Assembly (NCBI RefSeq): GCF_963583255.1
Contig: NC_084813.1
Coordinates: 11,580,001-11,644,000 of the forward strand
Direction: 5' to 3'
From: Pyrus communis
Taxonomy: Eukaryota; Streptophyta; Magnoliopsida; Rosales; Rosaceae
Length of the DNA: 64,000 nt
Part shown: positions 46,915-59,689 of the stretch, piece by piece
How positions within the stretch are numbered: the stretch's first letter is position 1
Layout: the number at the start of each line of letters is the position of its first letter
The notes under the pieces: model-generated
What the model was told of the DNA's origin: nothing
The model's input: only the letters and a program-made list of their open reading frames with translations
Database searches by the model: none
Made by a program: the position numbers and the translations under genes

Positions 46915-48297
46915 GTATTGGATTTTGACTCAGGTACTAATTTATGACTCGTCGTTCTCAACCTATTCGTGCAAACGTATTGGATTTTGACGACGATTTT
47001 GAACGAACTTTGAGAAGAAAAAGGAAGCAACCAGAACCTAACCCACCTAGTTCAAGTTCAGAGTCCGAATCTGAATTTGAAGGAGAAGAAATCGTGGCGG
47101 TGGACAATCAAACAATCAAAGAACTTTCGGCCTCGGGGTTGGACAATGTCGTGCCTATTTGCATTCAATACCCTAGGGCAGCCCCGGACAAGATCGATGA
47201 GTTTGAATTAAAGTCAAGCTTGCTACATCATATTCCCAAATACCATGGGTTGTCCATGGAAGATCCAAACAAGTATTTGAAGGAGTTTGAAGTTGTATGC
47301 TCAAGCATGACACCCATTAACGTGGATGGGAATATTTTGAAGATGAAAGCCTTTCCATTCTCTCTATTGGAAAAGGCTAAAGATTGGCTATATGAATTGG
47401 CGCCTGGAACCATTACTTCTTGGGAAAGTATGAAACGAGCGTTCTTGGAGAAATTCTTTCCAACGTCAAGAGTAATTCTTTTGAGAAAGAAAATTAATGG
47501 CATTCAACAAAACCAAGGGGAGTCTTTTCCAGCGTATTATGAGCGTTTAAAAAACCTTGTTGCATCTTGCCCACAACACCAAATGAAGGAAGAGATTCTA
47601 ATTCAATACTTTTACGAAGGACTCCTTCCAATTGAGAGACAAATGCTAGATGCCTCGGCGGGAGGTGCTTTGGTTAACAAAACACCATTGGCTGCCAAGG
47701 TCCTAATTGCAAATTGAGCCTTGAATGCACAACAATACAAGGGAGTTGGACAAAGAGACCCCTCATGGCAACAACAAGTGAATGAGGTAAGTGCAATTTC
47801 TGAAATTCAATCTCAATTAGCTAATCTCACTATGCTTGTGTCGCAAGTTGTTAAAGGATCCAAAATGCAAGGTGCGGCCATATGTGGAGTGTGCTCTATG
47901 CAAGGACATCTCAATGATCATTGTCCTCAATTGATCGAGAATGGAGGATGGGAGAGTGCCCATGTCGTGGGGTACCAAAGTCAAAATCAACCAAGGAATG
48001 ATCCATACTCAAATACATACAATCCAGGATGGAGAGATCATCCAAATTTCAAGTGGAGGGAACCTCAACAACCTCAACAACAAGGAGGAATTCGAGAGCC
48101 ACCCCCTGGGATATATCAAAGGCCATTTGCACAATCTCAACCTCAATCACAAACTGCCCAACAAAACTCAGGTTCCCTAATTGATAATGATCAAACTTTT
48201 CAATTACTAACTTCTATATCGCAGGGATTACAAAATCAAAATAATAGAATAGCGAACCAAGAAAAAGAGATGAGTGACATAAAGAAGCAAATAGGAC
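46915..48297 (+). pseudogene. gag: Gag of a C element, nearly complete, one stop
   Basis: The ATG is at 46944 (M-T-R-R-SQPI), after the leader word GGTACTAATTT. The frame covers the acidic N-terminus, the capsid-type domain and the FYEGLLPIERQMLDAS word. It has a TGA at 47715-47717 where other copies have an Arg codon, then continues in the same frame through the CCHC knuckle (C-G-V-C-S-M-Q-G-H..C) and a Pro/Gln-rich stretch to the QGLQNQNNR coiled segment. At 48297 a B LTR interrupts it (candidate target AGGAC). By position and sequence it belongs with the C LTRs at 32877 and 52527. With a single stop it is the longest Gag in the window. Confidence 0.9.
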
Positions 48298-50411
48298 TGA
48301 TGTGAAATAAGATAGCACTCAAATTAAACCCTCTTTTTGACAATTGTAGTATAGATATAAGTAGGGATTGTTCTAGCTAATCTAATGAAAACTGACTCAA
48401 AGATGTGAAAATATGCTTTAAAACACTTAAATAAACTCGCAAGACTCTTACTAACTTGTATGACTCAAAACAAACTTTAAAGACTCAAAACAACTCAAAA
48501 CAACCAAAAAGACTCAATTTAGACTTTAGGACTTAATTTGGACGAAAATACACTTAGTTTTGACTCTAAAGACTCAAAAAGACTCCTTTGGACAGATTTG
48601 GACAAAGTAAGAAAAGGGGTTTTGATTTTGGACGAATTTAAAAGAGAACAAGTAACTTAAAACTTTAAAACAGATTTTGGACGAATTTGAGAAAAACCAA
48701 TGGATGATGGGATAGCCAAGGGATACTTCTCCACACATGATAAATTCAAACATAAATTGATTTCCAGTTGCTTTTCCGATAAACCATGAACCTCAACACC
48801 CCAGATTAACCGTGACATCACTAATTAACCCTCAGATTTCCCTTAAGTTAGTGGATTGGATGACATCATACGACAACCCAAAGCATTCTTCAAAAGTCCC
48901 CTACTTGACATCATAATAGAGATACGGTCAAAGATCATTACGTTCAATAGAAATCATAAGTATTGACAAAGCACTTGTAACTATGACATCATGATACGCA
49001 TGCTAGGAATTTACTTAACATGATTGTGAAAACAACCTTAACTACTTGTGAACATAAGTTTGTGACGATTATGTGAAACACCCTTATATTCTTGCACCAA
49101 ATTCAAGCATGCAAATTAAGTAGGCCTCCCTATTAAACATACAAGAATAAGTTATCCATCAAACGGTTAAGTAAATTGCATTCACAATTTATGAAATCAC
49201 AACTGGAATTTATCAACTCATATTATAAACGTAATCATGGTTTCAAAGCATCCCTAGGCTAAAACGAGTTTAGCCTCTCATGTTCATGACAAAACAAAGC
49301 AACATAGAATTAAACATTAAAAATAAAAGATAGATTACACCTAAAAATGTCCAACACTCTAACTCGAATGCACAAACGCCCAAGGCTTGGTCTTCCTTCT
49401 CCTCTTCCTTGCTAAGTCACGGCACAAGGTCTAGGGTGGTTTTGTGGATGATTTTCTGGATTTTGGATGGATTTAAGCAGGTGTGGTGGTGCGGCAAGGG
49501 TTGATGGTGGTGTATGGAGGTTGGGATGGAGGGTTGGAAGTAGGGAAATGATGGAAGGTTGGTTGCAAAGTTGCGGCAAAGGGTGGATTTCTGAATGAAT
49601 GAATGAATGTTGTGTGAAGGGTGGTGATTAAATGGTGCGGCAAGGGCTGTTTATATAGGCTAATTTGGCACACTTAGTGAAGGAGAAGGATTGCACAATC
49701 CCATTGAAAAAGGGTTAATTCAAGGCAGAAACCAAAGGGGATTGGGATAGGTAGTGCACAGCATGGATTTAGGGATTTCTAGAAGGTTAGGTGCGGCACA
49801 CATGTAGGGATAGGATAAGGTGTTCTAGAAGAAGTGTTTAAGGAAGATTCCTAACCCTAAAGGGACATGAACATGTGATATAAGAGTAGGAGAAGGATTG
49901 CAATTCCTAAACCTACAAGGAATGGTGTTCATGTGGCATACACTTGGATAAGGCTTCTAGAAACTGAAATAGGTATTCAAATATGTAATTAATCCCCTCT
50001 AATTAGCTAGGTTTAAGTCCTAACCTGATTTGGATAGGATAGGATAGGATAGGATAAGATAAGGTTAGGAAAGGATAAGGTTGGATAGGATAGGATAAGA
50101 TAAGGTTGGATAAGGTTCCTTGTTTCTTCCTAATTCCTTATCTTCTTTGCTTTAGGACTTCATCCACCAGATTTGTAGCCTTTCCTAGTCCTTCTTGACT
50201 TCAATTTCGTCCATCCTCTTTACTCCATGGTTAAGCTATTCAATCCATGCCCAAAAATGCTCCAAATAGCCTTAAAATGCACTTTCTTGCTCCTTTTGCC
50301 ATTAGGACGTAAAAACATACGAAAATAACTTGAAAGACTGAAATACATAGTAATTAACTCACTAAATGCAAGAAAACAACATAACTAAGTAGCATAAATA
50401 TGCTCCTATCA
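48298..50411 (-). repeat. 3' LTR of a third B element, inserted in gag
   Basis: It is 2,114 bp, TGATGTGAAATAAGATAGC to ATATGCTCCTATCA. Compared with other B LTRs it lacks about 20 bases around the CCGGGGATTAGGAGG word (near 48375), so it has lost the U5 stretch proposed to pair with the PBS. A TATA box is at 49650-49657 and a GATAGGATA array at 50030-50120. Confidence 0.9.
49650..49657 (-). promoter_or_regulatory. Likely TATA box of the B-type LTR
   Basis: In sense TATATAAA, in the same TAGCCTATATAAACAGCC context as in the other LTRs. Confidence 0.6.
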
Positions 50412-51235
50412 AATTCCCCCACACTTAGCTTTTGCTAGTCCTCGAGCAAAACGAAATAAACAAAACAAACAAAACACATTCTAGACCTTCCAACATTTAC
50501 CTCAGGGATTTCCAATGAACATGACACATTAAAGAAAATCATTCCCTCGGTTTTTAGCTTTCTTTACACTTCAACAAACACTTAATCATAGTTACTACTT
50601 ATTAGTTCACATATAATCAATTAAAAGAATGTTTCGAATGTAGTAACATGCCTTAGAGAATTCCCTCAATTCCTCACTAGAATGCACTCTATTTTCACAC
50701 AGATTTTCTAACTTCACACCCTACACTAGGTATATGTGAGAAGATTGATGTAGATATGAAGACTAACACTCACATATGTTATATCAAAGAAAGCATTTTC
50801 TGGATTTACAACAATGACATGAATATGATCTCATGAATGGAATGCTACTACTTAGAACGAGAACCAGTGATTCCATATGCTCATACGAAATTCAAACTCC
50901 ACATATTGAACACATAACATCAAGATAGAAGTTGAGGGTTGTAACGAGGCTAAGGTATTGGCTAACAAAGAAAGGTAAGGATAAACAAAAGTTCTTAAAG
51001 CAATAGTAAGCAAAGTAATGAATTTGACACTTAAACTCTCTTCAAATGGCAGAAATCAACTTTTACACACAAGGGAAGATTCATGCAACACTTAGGGTCA
51101 AATTTACTTTTTTGGACCCTTCCTTCAATAACCAACACCGGTGAGTTCATTCTCACTTATTTTTCAACTCTTTTTCCTTCTTTTCAACACTTTTCTATTT
51201 TCTTTTGATTTTTCCACGAATTTTCTTCTCTTTAT
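50412..51235 (-). mobile_element. PPT and 3' non-coding remnant of the third B element
   Basis: The PPT (sense GTGGGGGAATT) is at 50412-50422. The region is colinear, in reverse, with the last 0.8 kb of other 3' regions. It ends in a tail-to-tail joint with plus-strand 3' region at about 51235. No gene is seen. Confidence 0.82.
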
Positions 51236-52526
51236 TTGGAGACTTGAGCCTAAACTTTATTTGGAGAGTTATTAATCTTGATTTCTTGTTTTCTAAGTTG
51301 TTGCATGATCTCATTATTCTTTGCTTGGTTGCTACTTAGAATGCGTTTCATCACTATAGTTCCAAATACTAGAACTCATGCCCATTTCATTCAAAGCATA
51401 AAATTGAGTGCATAACATAAAACAAGATGAAGTTGTTTAGTTAAACCAAAGCCAAAAAGCCTTACCGTTTGCATATGTATTGTATCTCAACCCCTTTGAG
51501 CCTTTGTTAGCCTATTGTCTTTGTTAGCACACATTATCCCTACCTAGCCTAGAATAGGACTATCCATACCCTTGTTCTTAAAGTATAGTGAAGCATGACT
51601 TAGAAGGAATTCCTTTTGATCTAAAAATTGCAGAAAAACAAGTGTGGGGGAAGGATTTTCGTGGGAATCCATGAAGTTGTATGGTTGATATGCCAAAGAA
51701 AAAGATTAGGGCACGGGAAAAAAAAAAAAAAAAAAAACGTGTAAAAGAAGAAAAAGAAGAAGAAAATAAAGAAAAAAGAGTTAAAAATAAGTGAGAATGA
51801 ACTCACAAGTGTTGATTGTTGAAGAAAGGGTCCAAAAGTTTGAATTTGACACTAAGTTTTGGGTGAAGCGTTTCTTTGGTGTTCAAAGTTGATTTATGCA
51901 TTCAAAAGTGAATTCTAAGTGTTTATTTCATTACTTTGCTTACTATTGCTTTAAGAACTTTTGTTATCCTTACCTTTCTTTGGTAGCCAATACCTTAGCC
52001 CCATCACAACCCTTTGACTTCGATCTTGATTGTTATGTGTTTCAATATGTGGAGTATAAAATTGGTTTGAGTATATGGTATCCCTGGTTCTCGCATCTAA
52101 GTAGTGGCATTCCATTCATGAGATCATATACAAGTTAATAATTCCGAAAATTGCCTTCTTTGTTATGACATATGTGAGTATTAGTTTACATATTTACATC
52201 AATCTTCTCACATATACCTAGTGTAGGGAGTGTAGTCAGAAAATTTGTGTGAAAAGAGAGAGTATATCTTGTGAGGAATTGGGGGATTCTCTAAGGCATG
52301 TTTCTACATTCAAAATCATGTTTTAATTGATTAAATGGGAGCTAGTGTGTGGTAACTATGGTTAAGTATATGCTCGAGGGTAGGGATGACTAAAATTTAT
52401 GTATGTGGTGTTCTTTAATGTGTCATGTTCATTGGAAATTCCTGAGGTACCTGTTGGAAGGTCTAGATTGTGTTTTGTTTATTTCGTTTTTCTCGAGGAC
52501 TAGCAAAAGCTAAGTGTGGGGGAATT
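51236..52526 (+). mobile_element. 3' non-coding region and PPT of the C element
   Basis: It is colinear with 25605-26894, starting at the GAGACTTGAGCCTAAAC word. It has a PPT-like word CAAGTGTGGGGGAAGG at about 51639-51654, an A run at 51719-51736 and the true PPT GTGGGGGAATT at 52516-52526. It precedes the C 3' LTR. The pol gene expected between 48297 and here is missing. No gene is seen. Confidence 0.83.
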
Positions 52527-54484
52527 TGATAGAAGCATATTTATGCTACTTAGTTATGTTGTTTCCTTGCATTTAGTGAGTTAATTACTATTTATTTTAG
52601 TCTTTTAAGCTATTTTCGTATGTTTTTAGGTCCTAATGGCAAAAGGAGCAAGAAAGGGCATTTTGAAGCTAAATGGAGCATTTTTGGGCATGGATTGGAT
52701 AGCTTAACTATGGAGCATAGAGGATGGACGAAATTGAAGTCAAGAAGGGCTAGGAAAGGCTACAAATCTGGTGGATGAAGTCCTAATGCAAAGAAGATAA
52801 GGAAATAGCAAGAAATAAGGAACCTTGTCCAACCTTATCTTATCCTATCCCAACCAACCTTATCCTTTCCTAACTCTAACATTATCCTATCCTATCCTAT
52901 CCAAATCAGGTTAGGACATAAATCTAGCTAATTAGGGGGGAATAATAACACATTTAAACACCTATTTCAGTTTCTAGAAGCCTTATCCATTTGTTTGCCG
53001 CATGTGGACCATTCCTTGTAGGTTTAGGAGTTGCAATCCTTCCTCTACACCTATATCATGAGTCCTTATCCATTTAGGTCCAGAAATCTACCCTTTACCC
53101 TTCTAGAAGTCTAAATTCTGCCAAAAAAATACCTAGTTTGTAGAAGCCCTTAATTTCTGGCGAAAATTCCCTATCCCGTTCCTTTTTGGTTTCTACAAAG
53201 ACTTAACCCTTTTTCCATGGGATTGTGCAATCCTTGTCCTTCACTAAGTGTGCATAATTAGCCTATATAAATAGCCAATGCCTCACCATTTAATCCATCC
53301 ATTCACTCATTCATTCATTCATACTTTCAACCATCAAACACCACAACTCACCCTACACCACCCTAGTGCCGCAAGCAAGGAAGGAAGGAGAAGAAGACTT
53401 GTTCAATCTGCCATCCAAGGAGGGTTCAAAATCTGCCTTTGGAGTGTGGAGCGTTTCTAGGTGTGTTCTATCCTTAGTCTTAGTTCAATGTTTAAATTTA
53501 ATTATCTTCGTTTTACGAACATGAGGAACTAACTTCTTTTTAGTTGGAGGTAAATTCGAAGCCATGATTATATGTTTTATATGAATTGATTACGTCCGGT
53601 TATTATTTCTTAACGCATGAATGTGATTTGCTTATCTAAGTTATTAAAACTGGTTTATGTATGTGGGTTGGGGGGTTAACACTTAATTTGCATGCATGAA
53701 TTTGATGTTAGAATATAAGAGGGTTTCACATAATAGTTATACACTTATATTCACAAGTAGTGGAGGTTGCTAGTCACAATCGCGTTAAGTAAATCCTTGG
53801 TATGAGTCTCATGCATTTCATAGTGATGAATACCTTGTCAATGCTTATGATTTTCACAAAACTATTACTTTTGACATGTATCTTTATTATGCGTTTCATA
53901 TAGGGAACTTGAGAAAGATAATTTGGTTTAGATGCGTATTCCATCTAACTCAATGAAATAAGGAAAATCTGATGGTTAGTTGTGCGATGCAACTAATTTG
54001 GGCCGTTGTCATTCATAGTCTAAAGGAATAATAACTGGACACTGGTTTGTATGCATATATCATGTGTGGAGAAGGACCCTCTAACTAGCCTTTTACCCAT
54101 TTATTTTACTTAAATTCATTTTTCAAAAGTGTTTTCTATAAAGTTTTTGTTTTAAGTTTAAAATTCGTCAAAAACAATCCCCATTTCACTTAGTCTTCAT
54201 ATTTGAGTCAAAACCTGTTTTGTTTTAGTCTTTTGAGTCAAGTCAAGTCCTATTTTCGTCCAAAACACTTATTGAGTCTAAAATTGAGTCTTTTTTATTA
54301 TTGGTTGCTGTTTTAAGTGTCCAAAGTTAGTTTTGAGTCTATAGAGTCTAGTTTAGTGTTTTTGAGTCTTATTTATATTGATTAGCATCCCTAGTTAATC
54401 CCCGGTCTAGAACGATCCCTACTTACATATCTAATACAATTGTCACAAATAGGGTTTAATTTGTGTCAAGTAATTTTCACATCA
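52527..54484 (+). repeat. 3' LTR of the C element
   Basis: It is 1,958 bp, TGATAGAAGCATATTTATGC to TAATTTTCACATCA. It shares the variant start and body with 32877-33819, so the two are probably the LTRs of one insertion now opened by other elements. A TATCC array is at 52835-52910 and a TATA box at 53264-53271. The base after its end begins CTATG, which does not match the GCTTT left of 32877, so the outer ends have been rearranged. Confidence 0.9.
53264..53271 (+). promoter_or_regulatory. Likely TATA box of the C-type LTR
   Basis: TATATAAA in TTAGCCTATATAAATAGCC, at the same place as 33502-33509. Confidence 0.6.
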
Positions 54485-54679
54485 CTATGCCGCACCAGTC
54501 AAATCATTCATTCACTCATTCATTCATTCATACTTTCAGCCATCAAACACCACAATTCACCCTATACACCCTAGTGCCGCAAGCAAGGAAGGAAGGAGAC
54601 GAGGACTTGTGCAATCTGCCATCCAATGGAGTGCCGTGCATGCCATTGGAGTGCGGAGCGTTTCTTGGTTCTTTCTATC
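54485..54679 (+). repeat. C-type LTR fragment between two insertions
   Basis: These 195 bases correspond to the middle of a C LTR (compare the reverse of 58725-58920): CTATGCCGCACC, CATTCATTCATTCATAC, AGTGCCGCAAGCAAGGAAGG. It is cut on the left by the C LTR end and on the right, after CTATC, by a D LTR. It is probably part of the 5' LTR of the element whose pol is at 59912. Confidence 0.8.
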
Positions 54680-56821
54680 TGATGCGAAAATTCACTTAAC
54701 ACACAAATTAACCCTCTTTTGACAATTGTAGCATATAATTAAGTAGGGAACGTTCTTACACCGGGGATTAGGAGGGATTGCTAAACACTCTAAACTGACT
54801 CAAATAAATAAAACTGACCTTTAAAACACATAACTCACTTAAAAAGACTCAAACAAGTTCACAAGACTCAAAATAGGCTAAAAGCACTCAAAACTGCCTA
54901 AAAACACAAACTGGGCAGTTTTGAGCCTAAACACAAACCTTGCACGAAAATTGATTCTAACTTGACTCAAAACTCTTAAAAACACAATCTAAAACATATT
55001 TGAACCAATTAGACACTCTAAGACAATTGGGGATTTGGTTTTGGACGAAAATCAAACAAACAAAACAATAATGTAAACTAGGCAGATTTGGACGAAATTG
55101 AAGGAATTAGGTGGATGGTGAGATGGCTAGGAGGTTTTTCTCCACACATGGCATACTTGCATACAACACAATCTTCAGTTGCTTATTCAATGAATTATGA
55201 ACCTCAACACCCCAAGTTAATTAGGTACGCTTAAATAAACTCTCAGATTTCCCTTAGGTCATTGAATTGAATGGAATTAGCGTATTGCAATCAAACTATT
55301 CCTTAAAAGTTTTCTGTATGAAAGCGCATAATAGAAAGGCAATCAAAGATCATTAGGTTCTATGGAAATCATAGGTGTTCACGAGGCATTCGTAACTATG
55401 AAAGCGCATGATACTTATGCCAAGAATTTACTTAACATAATTGTGATCAATAATCTTAACTACTCATGAATATAAGTTCCCAACAATTAGGTGAAGTTCC
55501 CTTATACCCTAGCATCATATTTATGCATGCAAATTAAGTGTGCACTCTCAATTCATATACATAAACAAGTTTTAATTAAAACAGATAAGTAAATTGAATT
55601 CATCATTCATGAAATCACAACTGAAAGTAATCAAATCATCATGCAAATATAACCATGGTTTCGAAATTCCCCCTAGCCAAAAGGGGATTAGTTCCTCATG
55701 CTTGCACAACAAAAATTATTGAATTTAACCATTGAAATCATAAGAAAGATTACACCTAAACGTTTAAGCAATTCCAAGATGGAATTGATGCACGGCTTGG
55801 CTCCTCTTCCTCCTCCTTGCTGCGGCACAAGGTGTGTGTGGTGGAATTGGGGGTTTTGGATGGTGTTTTCTTGTTTAAAGAGATGGAGGATGGTTGATTA
55901 TGGAAGTAGGGTTGCGACAGATGTGTATGGATGTGTAGGGAGGTGTATGGAGGTTGAAGAATGGATGAGAGGGGTTGCGGCACAAGGGTTCTGAATTGCA
56001 TAGAGGGTGGTACGAATTTTTGGCTGAATTTATGTTTATATAGTCCTAGGGTTAAGTAGATTAGGGTTAGACTTAACAGATTTGGTGGATTAGGGCCCTA
56101 GAATTCAGCTATAGGTGATCAAATCCACCTAGGAGGTGGTTTGGCCCACTTAGTTTCATAATATGCTTGTGTAACCCAAATCCAAAAGGGGTTAGGCCTT
56201 AGAAATCAGAATCCAAAGGGAAATAGGCCTAGGAAGGTGCGGCACAAGTGTGGGAAAGGGTGGCTTGGCTTGCAAGGCAAGGCAAGGCCTTCTAGAAGGG
56301 TTTGGTGCTCCACTTTTGTAGGGTTTCTAGAAAGAATGGGTTTTGTGGCTGATTTGGGCCTTCTAGAAGAGGATGCTTCTAGAAATAGGTTCTAGAATTA
56401 TCTATTTAGGTCCCCTTGCAATTAGGATTAAGACATGATAAGGTTTGGATAGGATAAGATAAGATAAGGTTTGGATAATGTTTTGGATAATGTTGGATAA
56501 GGTTTAGATAAGGTTTTGGATAGGGTTTCCTCTTTTGAGCTACTTCCTTATCCATTTTGTCCTTAGCTTAGTTCCTTCCTCTTCTTATCACATTTCTAGC
56601 CTCTTGAAGTCCAAATTCGTCCATCCATGTTGGCCCTTATGCAAGCTATCCACATAGTGTCCAAAATTGCTCCAAATTGCCCCAAAATGCACTTCCTTGG
56701 TACTTTAACCCATAGGACCTACAAACACACGAAATTGAGTTGTAATACGACATTAACTAAGAAATAATAGCACAAATGCACAAGAATAAGCTAGTTAAGT
56801 CACCTAAATATGCTCCTATCA
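54680..56821 (-). repeat. 3' LTR of a D element, complete
   Basis: It is 2,142 bp, TGATGCGAAAATTCACTTAAC to ATATGCTCCTATCA, followed by PPT and internal sequence. It is the reference copy for the D type (compare 1-1170 and 31466-32876). A TATA box is at 56035-56042 and a GATAAGG array at 56435-56520. Confidence 0.9.
56035..56042 (-). promoter_or_regulatory. Likely TATA box of the D-type LTR
   Basis: In sense TATATAAA within GGACTATATAAACAT, as at 32235-32242. Confidence 0.55.
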
Positions 56822-57703
56822 AATTCCCCCACACTTATCTTTTGCTAGTCCTCGAGCAAAATAAACAACAAAAAGTAACAAAATAATCAATCTAAACCTT
56901 CCAACGTTCGCCTTAGGGATTTCCAATGAAACATAACATGTCAAAGATCACCACTCACATAGATTTAAGCAATCCTTACCCTCGAGCATACTTCATCATA
57001 GTCACCATTCACTATCTCGCATTTAATCAATTAAAACAACATTTTGAATGTAGTAACATGCCTTGGAGAATTCCCTCAATTCCTTACTAGGTGTACTCTC
57101 GATTTTCACACAAATTTTCTGACTACACTCCCTATACTAGGTATATGTGAATGGATTGATGTAAACATGTAGACGAACACTCACATATGTTATAACAAGG
57201 AACGCATTTTCTGGAATTATTAACATGTATATATATGATCTCGTGAATGGAATGCCACTACTTAGACGCGAGAACCATGGATACCATATGCTCAAACCAA
57301 TTTTTAAACTCCACATATTGAAACACATAACAATCAAGATAGAAGTCAAAGGGTTGTAACGGGGCTAGGGTATTGGCTAACAACGAAAGGTGAAGGATAA
57401 ACAAACGTCCTTAAGGCAATAGTGAGCAAAGTATTGAATTAGGCACTTAGAATTCCCTTTAGAACGCAGAAGTCAACTTTGAACACCCAAGGGGAAGTCA
57501 CACAAAACTTAGGGCCATATTCACTTTTTGGACCCTTTCGTCAACAATCACACTTGTGAGTTCATTCTCACTTATTTTCACTCCTTTTCTTTCTTTTCTC
57601 CTTTTTCTTCTTTTTCACAATTTTTTATTTTTTTTTTGTTTTTCCCGTGCCTCTTTTAAGACTTCGGCACACACACACTCACAAAATCCCTTCCCCCACA
57701 CTT
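56822..57703 (-). mobile_element. PPT and 3' non-coding region of the D element, part 1
   Basis: The PPT (sense GTGGGGGAATT) is at 56822-56832. The region is colinear, in reverse, with other 3' regions. It breaks at a CCTTCCCCCACACTT word (57689-57703), the internal PPT-like site, where a solo LTR has inserted. It resumes at 59685. No gene is seen. Confidence 0.83.
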
Positions 57704-59684
57704 TGATGTGAAAATTAACTTGACACACAAATTAAACCCTATTTGTGACAATTGTAGTAGATATGTAAGTAGGGATCGTTCTAGACCGGGGATTAACGAG
57801 GGATGCTAATCTATGTAAATAAGACTCAAAAACACTAAACTAGACTCTATGGACTCAAAACTAACTTTAGACACTTAAAACAGCAACCAATACTCAAAAA
57901 GACTCACTTTTAGACTCAATAAAGGTTTTGGACGAAAATAGGACTTGACTTGACTTGACTCAAAAGACTCAAGGAAAACAAGTTTTGACTCAAATATGAA
58001 GACTAAATAACATGGGGATTGTTTTTGACGAATTTTAGATTCAAAACAAAAACTTTGTAGAAAACACTTTTGAAAAACGAATTTAAGTAAAGTAAATGGG
58101 TGGAAGGCTAGTTAGAGGGTCCTTCTCCACACATGATATATGCATACGAACCAATGTCCAGTTATTACTCCTTTAGACTATGAATGACAACGCCCCAAAT
58201 TAGTTGCATAGCACAACTAACCCTCAAGTTTTCCTTATTTCATTGAATTGAATGAAAACGCATTACAACCAAATTATCTTTTTCAAGTTCTTTATATGAG
58301 ATGCATAACAAAGATACATGTCAAAAGTCATTAAGTTTCGTGAAAACTATAAGCATTGACAAGGCATTCATCACTATGAAACGCATGAGACTCATACCAA
58401 GGATTTACTTAACGCGATTGTGACTAGCAACCTCCACTACTTGTGAATATAAGTGAATAACAATTACGTGAAACCCCCCTATACTCTAGCATCAAGTTTA
58501 TGCATGCAAATTAAGTGTTAACCCCCAACCCACATACATAAACCAGTTTTAATAACTTAGATAAGCAAATCACATTCATGCCTTAAGAAATAATAACCGG
58601 ACGTAATCAATTCATATAAAACATATAATCATGGCTTCGAATTCTCCTCTAACTAAAAAGAAGTTAGTTCCTCATGTTCGCAAAACAAAGACAATTAAAT
58701 TTAAACATTGAACTAAGACTAAGGATAGAAAGAACCAAGAAAAACGCTCCACACGCCAATGGTATGCACGGCACTCCCTTGGATGGCAGATTGCACAAGT
58801 CCTCCTCTCCTTGCTTCCTTGCTTGCGGCACTAGGGTGGTGTAGAATGGATTGTGGTGTTTGATGGATGAAAGTATGAATGAATGAATGAGTGAGTGGAT
58901 GATTGAATGGTGCGGCATAGGGCTGTTTATATAGGCTAATTAGGCACACTTAGTGAAGGAGAAGGATTGCACAATCCCATTGAAAAAGGGTTAATTCAAG
59001 GCAGAAACCAAATGGGAAATGGATTAGGTAATGCACGGCTAGGATTTAGGGACTTCTAGAAGGTTTGGTGCGGCATGTTTATAGGGATGAGATAAGGTGT
59101 TCTAGAAGGAGTGTTTAGGGCAGATTCCTAAACCTAAAGGGACAAGAACATATGATATAAGTGTAGGAGAAGGATTGCAATTCCTAAACCTACAAGGAAT
59201 GGTGTTCATGCGGCATTTAAATGGATAAGGCTTCTAGAAACTGAAATGGGTGTTTATTTATGTAATTAATCCCCTCTAATTAGCTAGGGTTAAGTCCTAA
59301 CCTGATTTGGATAGGATAATGTTAGAGTTCGGAAAGGATAAGGTTGGTTAGGATAGGATAAGAGGAGGTTGGATAGGGTTGGATAAGGTTCCTTGTTTCT
59401 TGCTTCTTCCTTATCTTCATTGCATTAGGACTTCTTCCACCATATTTGTAGCCTTTCCTAGCCCTTCTTGACTTCAATTTCGTCCATCCTCTTTGCTCCA
59501 TGGTTAAGCTATCCAATCCATGCCCAAAAATGCTCCAAATAGCCTCAAAATGCACTTTCTTGCTCCTTTTGCCATTAGGACCTAAAAACATACGAAAATA
59601 ACTTAAAAGACTGAAATAAATAGTAATTAACTCACTAAATGCAAGGAAACAACATAACTAAGTAGCATAAATATGCTCCTATCA
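57704..59684 (-). repeat. Solo LTR (C type)
   Basis: It is 1,981 bp, TGATGTGAAAATTAACTTG to ATATGCTCCTATCA, flanked by CACTT at 57699-57703 and 59685-59689. No internal region is present, so it is a solo LTR from LTR-LTR recombination. It is the reference complete C LTR on the minus strand. A TATA box is at 58926-58933 and a GATAAGG/GATAGGATA array at 59310-59390. Confidence 0.93.
58926..58933 (-). promoter_or_regulatory. Likely TATA box of the C solo LTR
   Basis: In sense TATATAAA in TTAGCCTATATAAACAGCC, as in the other C LTRs. Confidence 0.6.
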
Positions 59685-59689
59685 CACTT

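Noticed and set aside
53278..53460. Recurring small ORF in C LTRs (33486-33716, 54463-54699, 58664-58949)
   Set aside because: The frames and ends differ between copies, as expected for non-coding LTR sequence.
48298..54484. A foldback transposon with inverted LTRs
   Set aside because: The two LTRs are of different types (B and C), the flanks AGGAC and CTATG do not match, and deletion between a nested element and its host explains it more simply.
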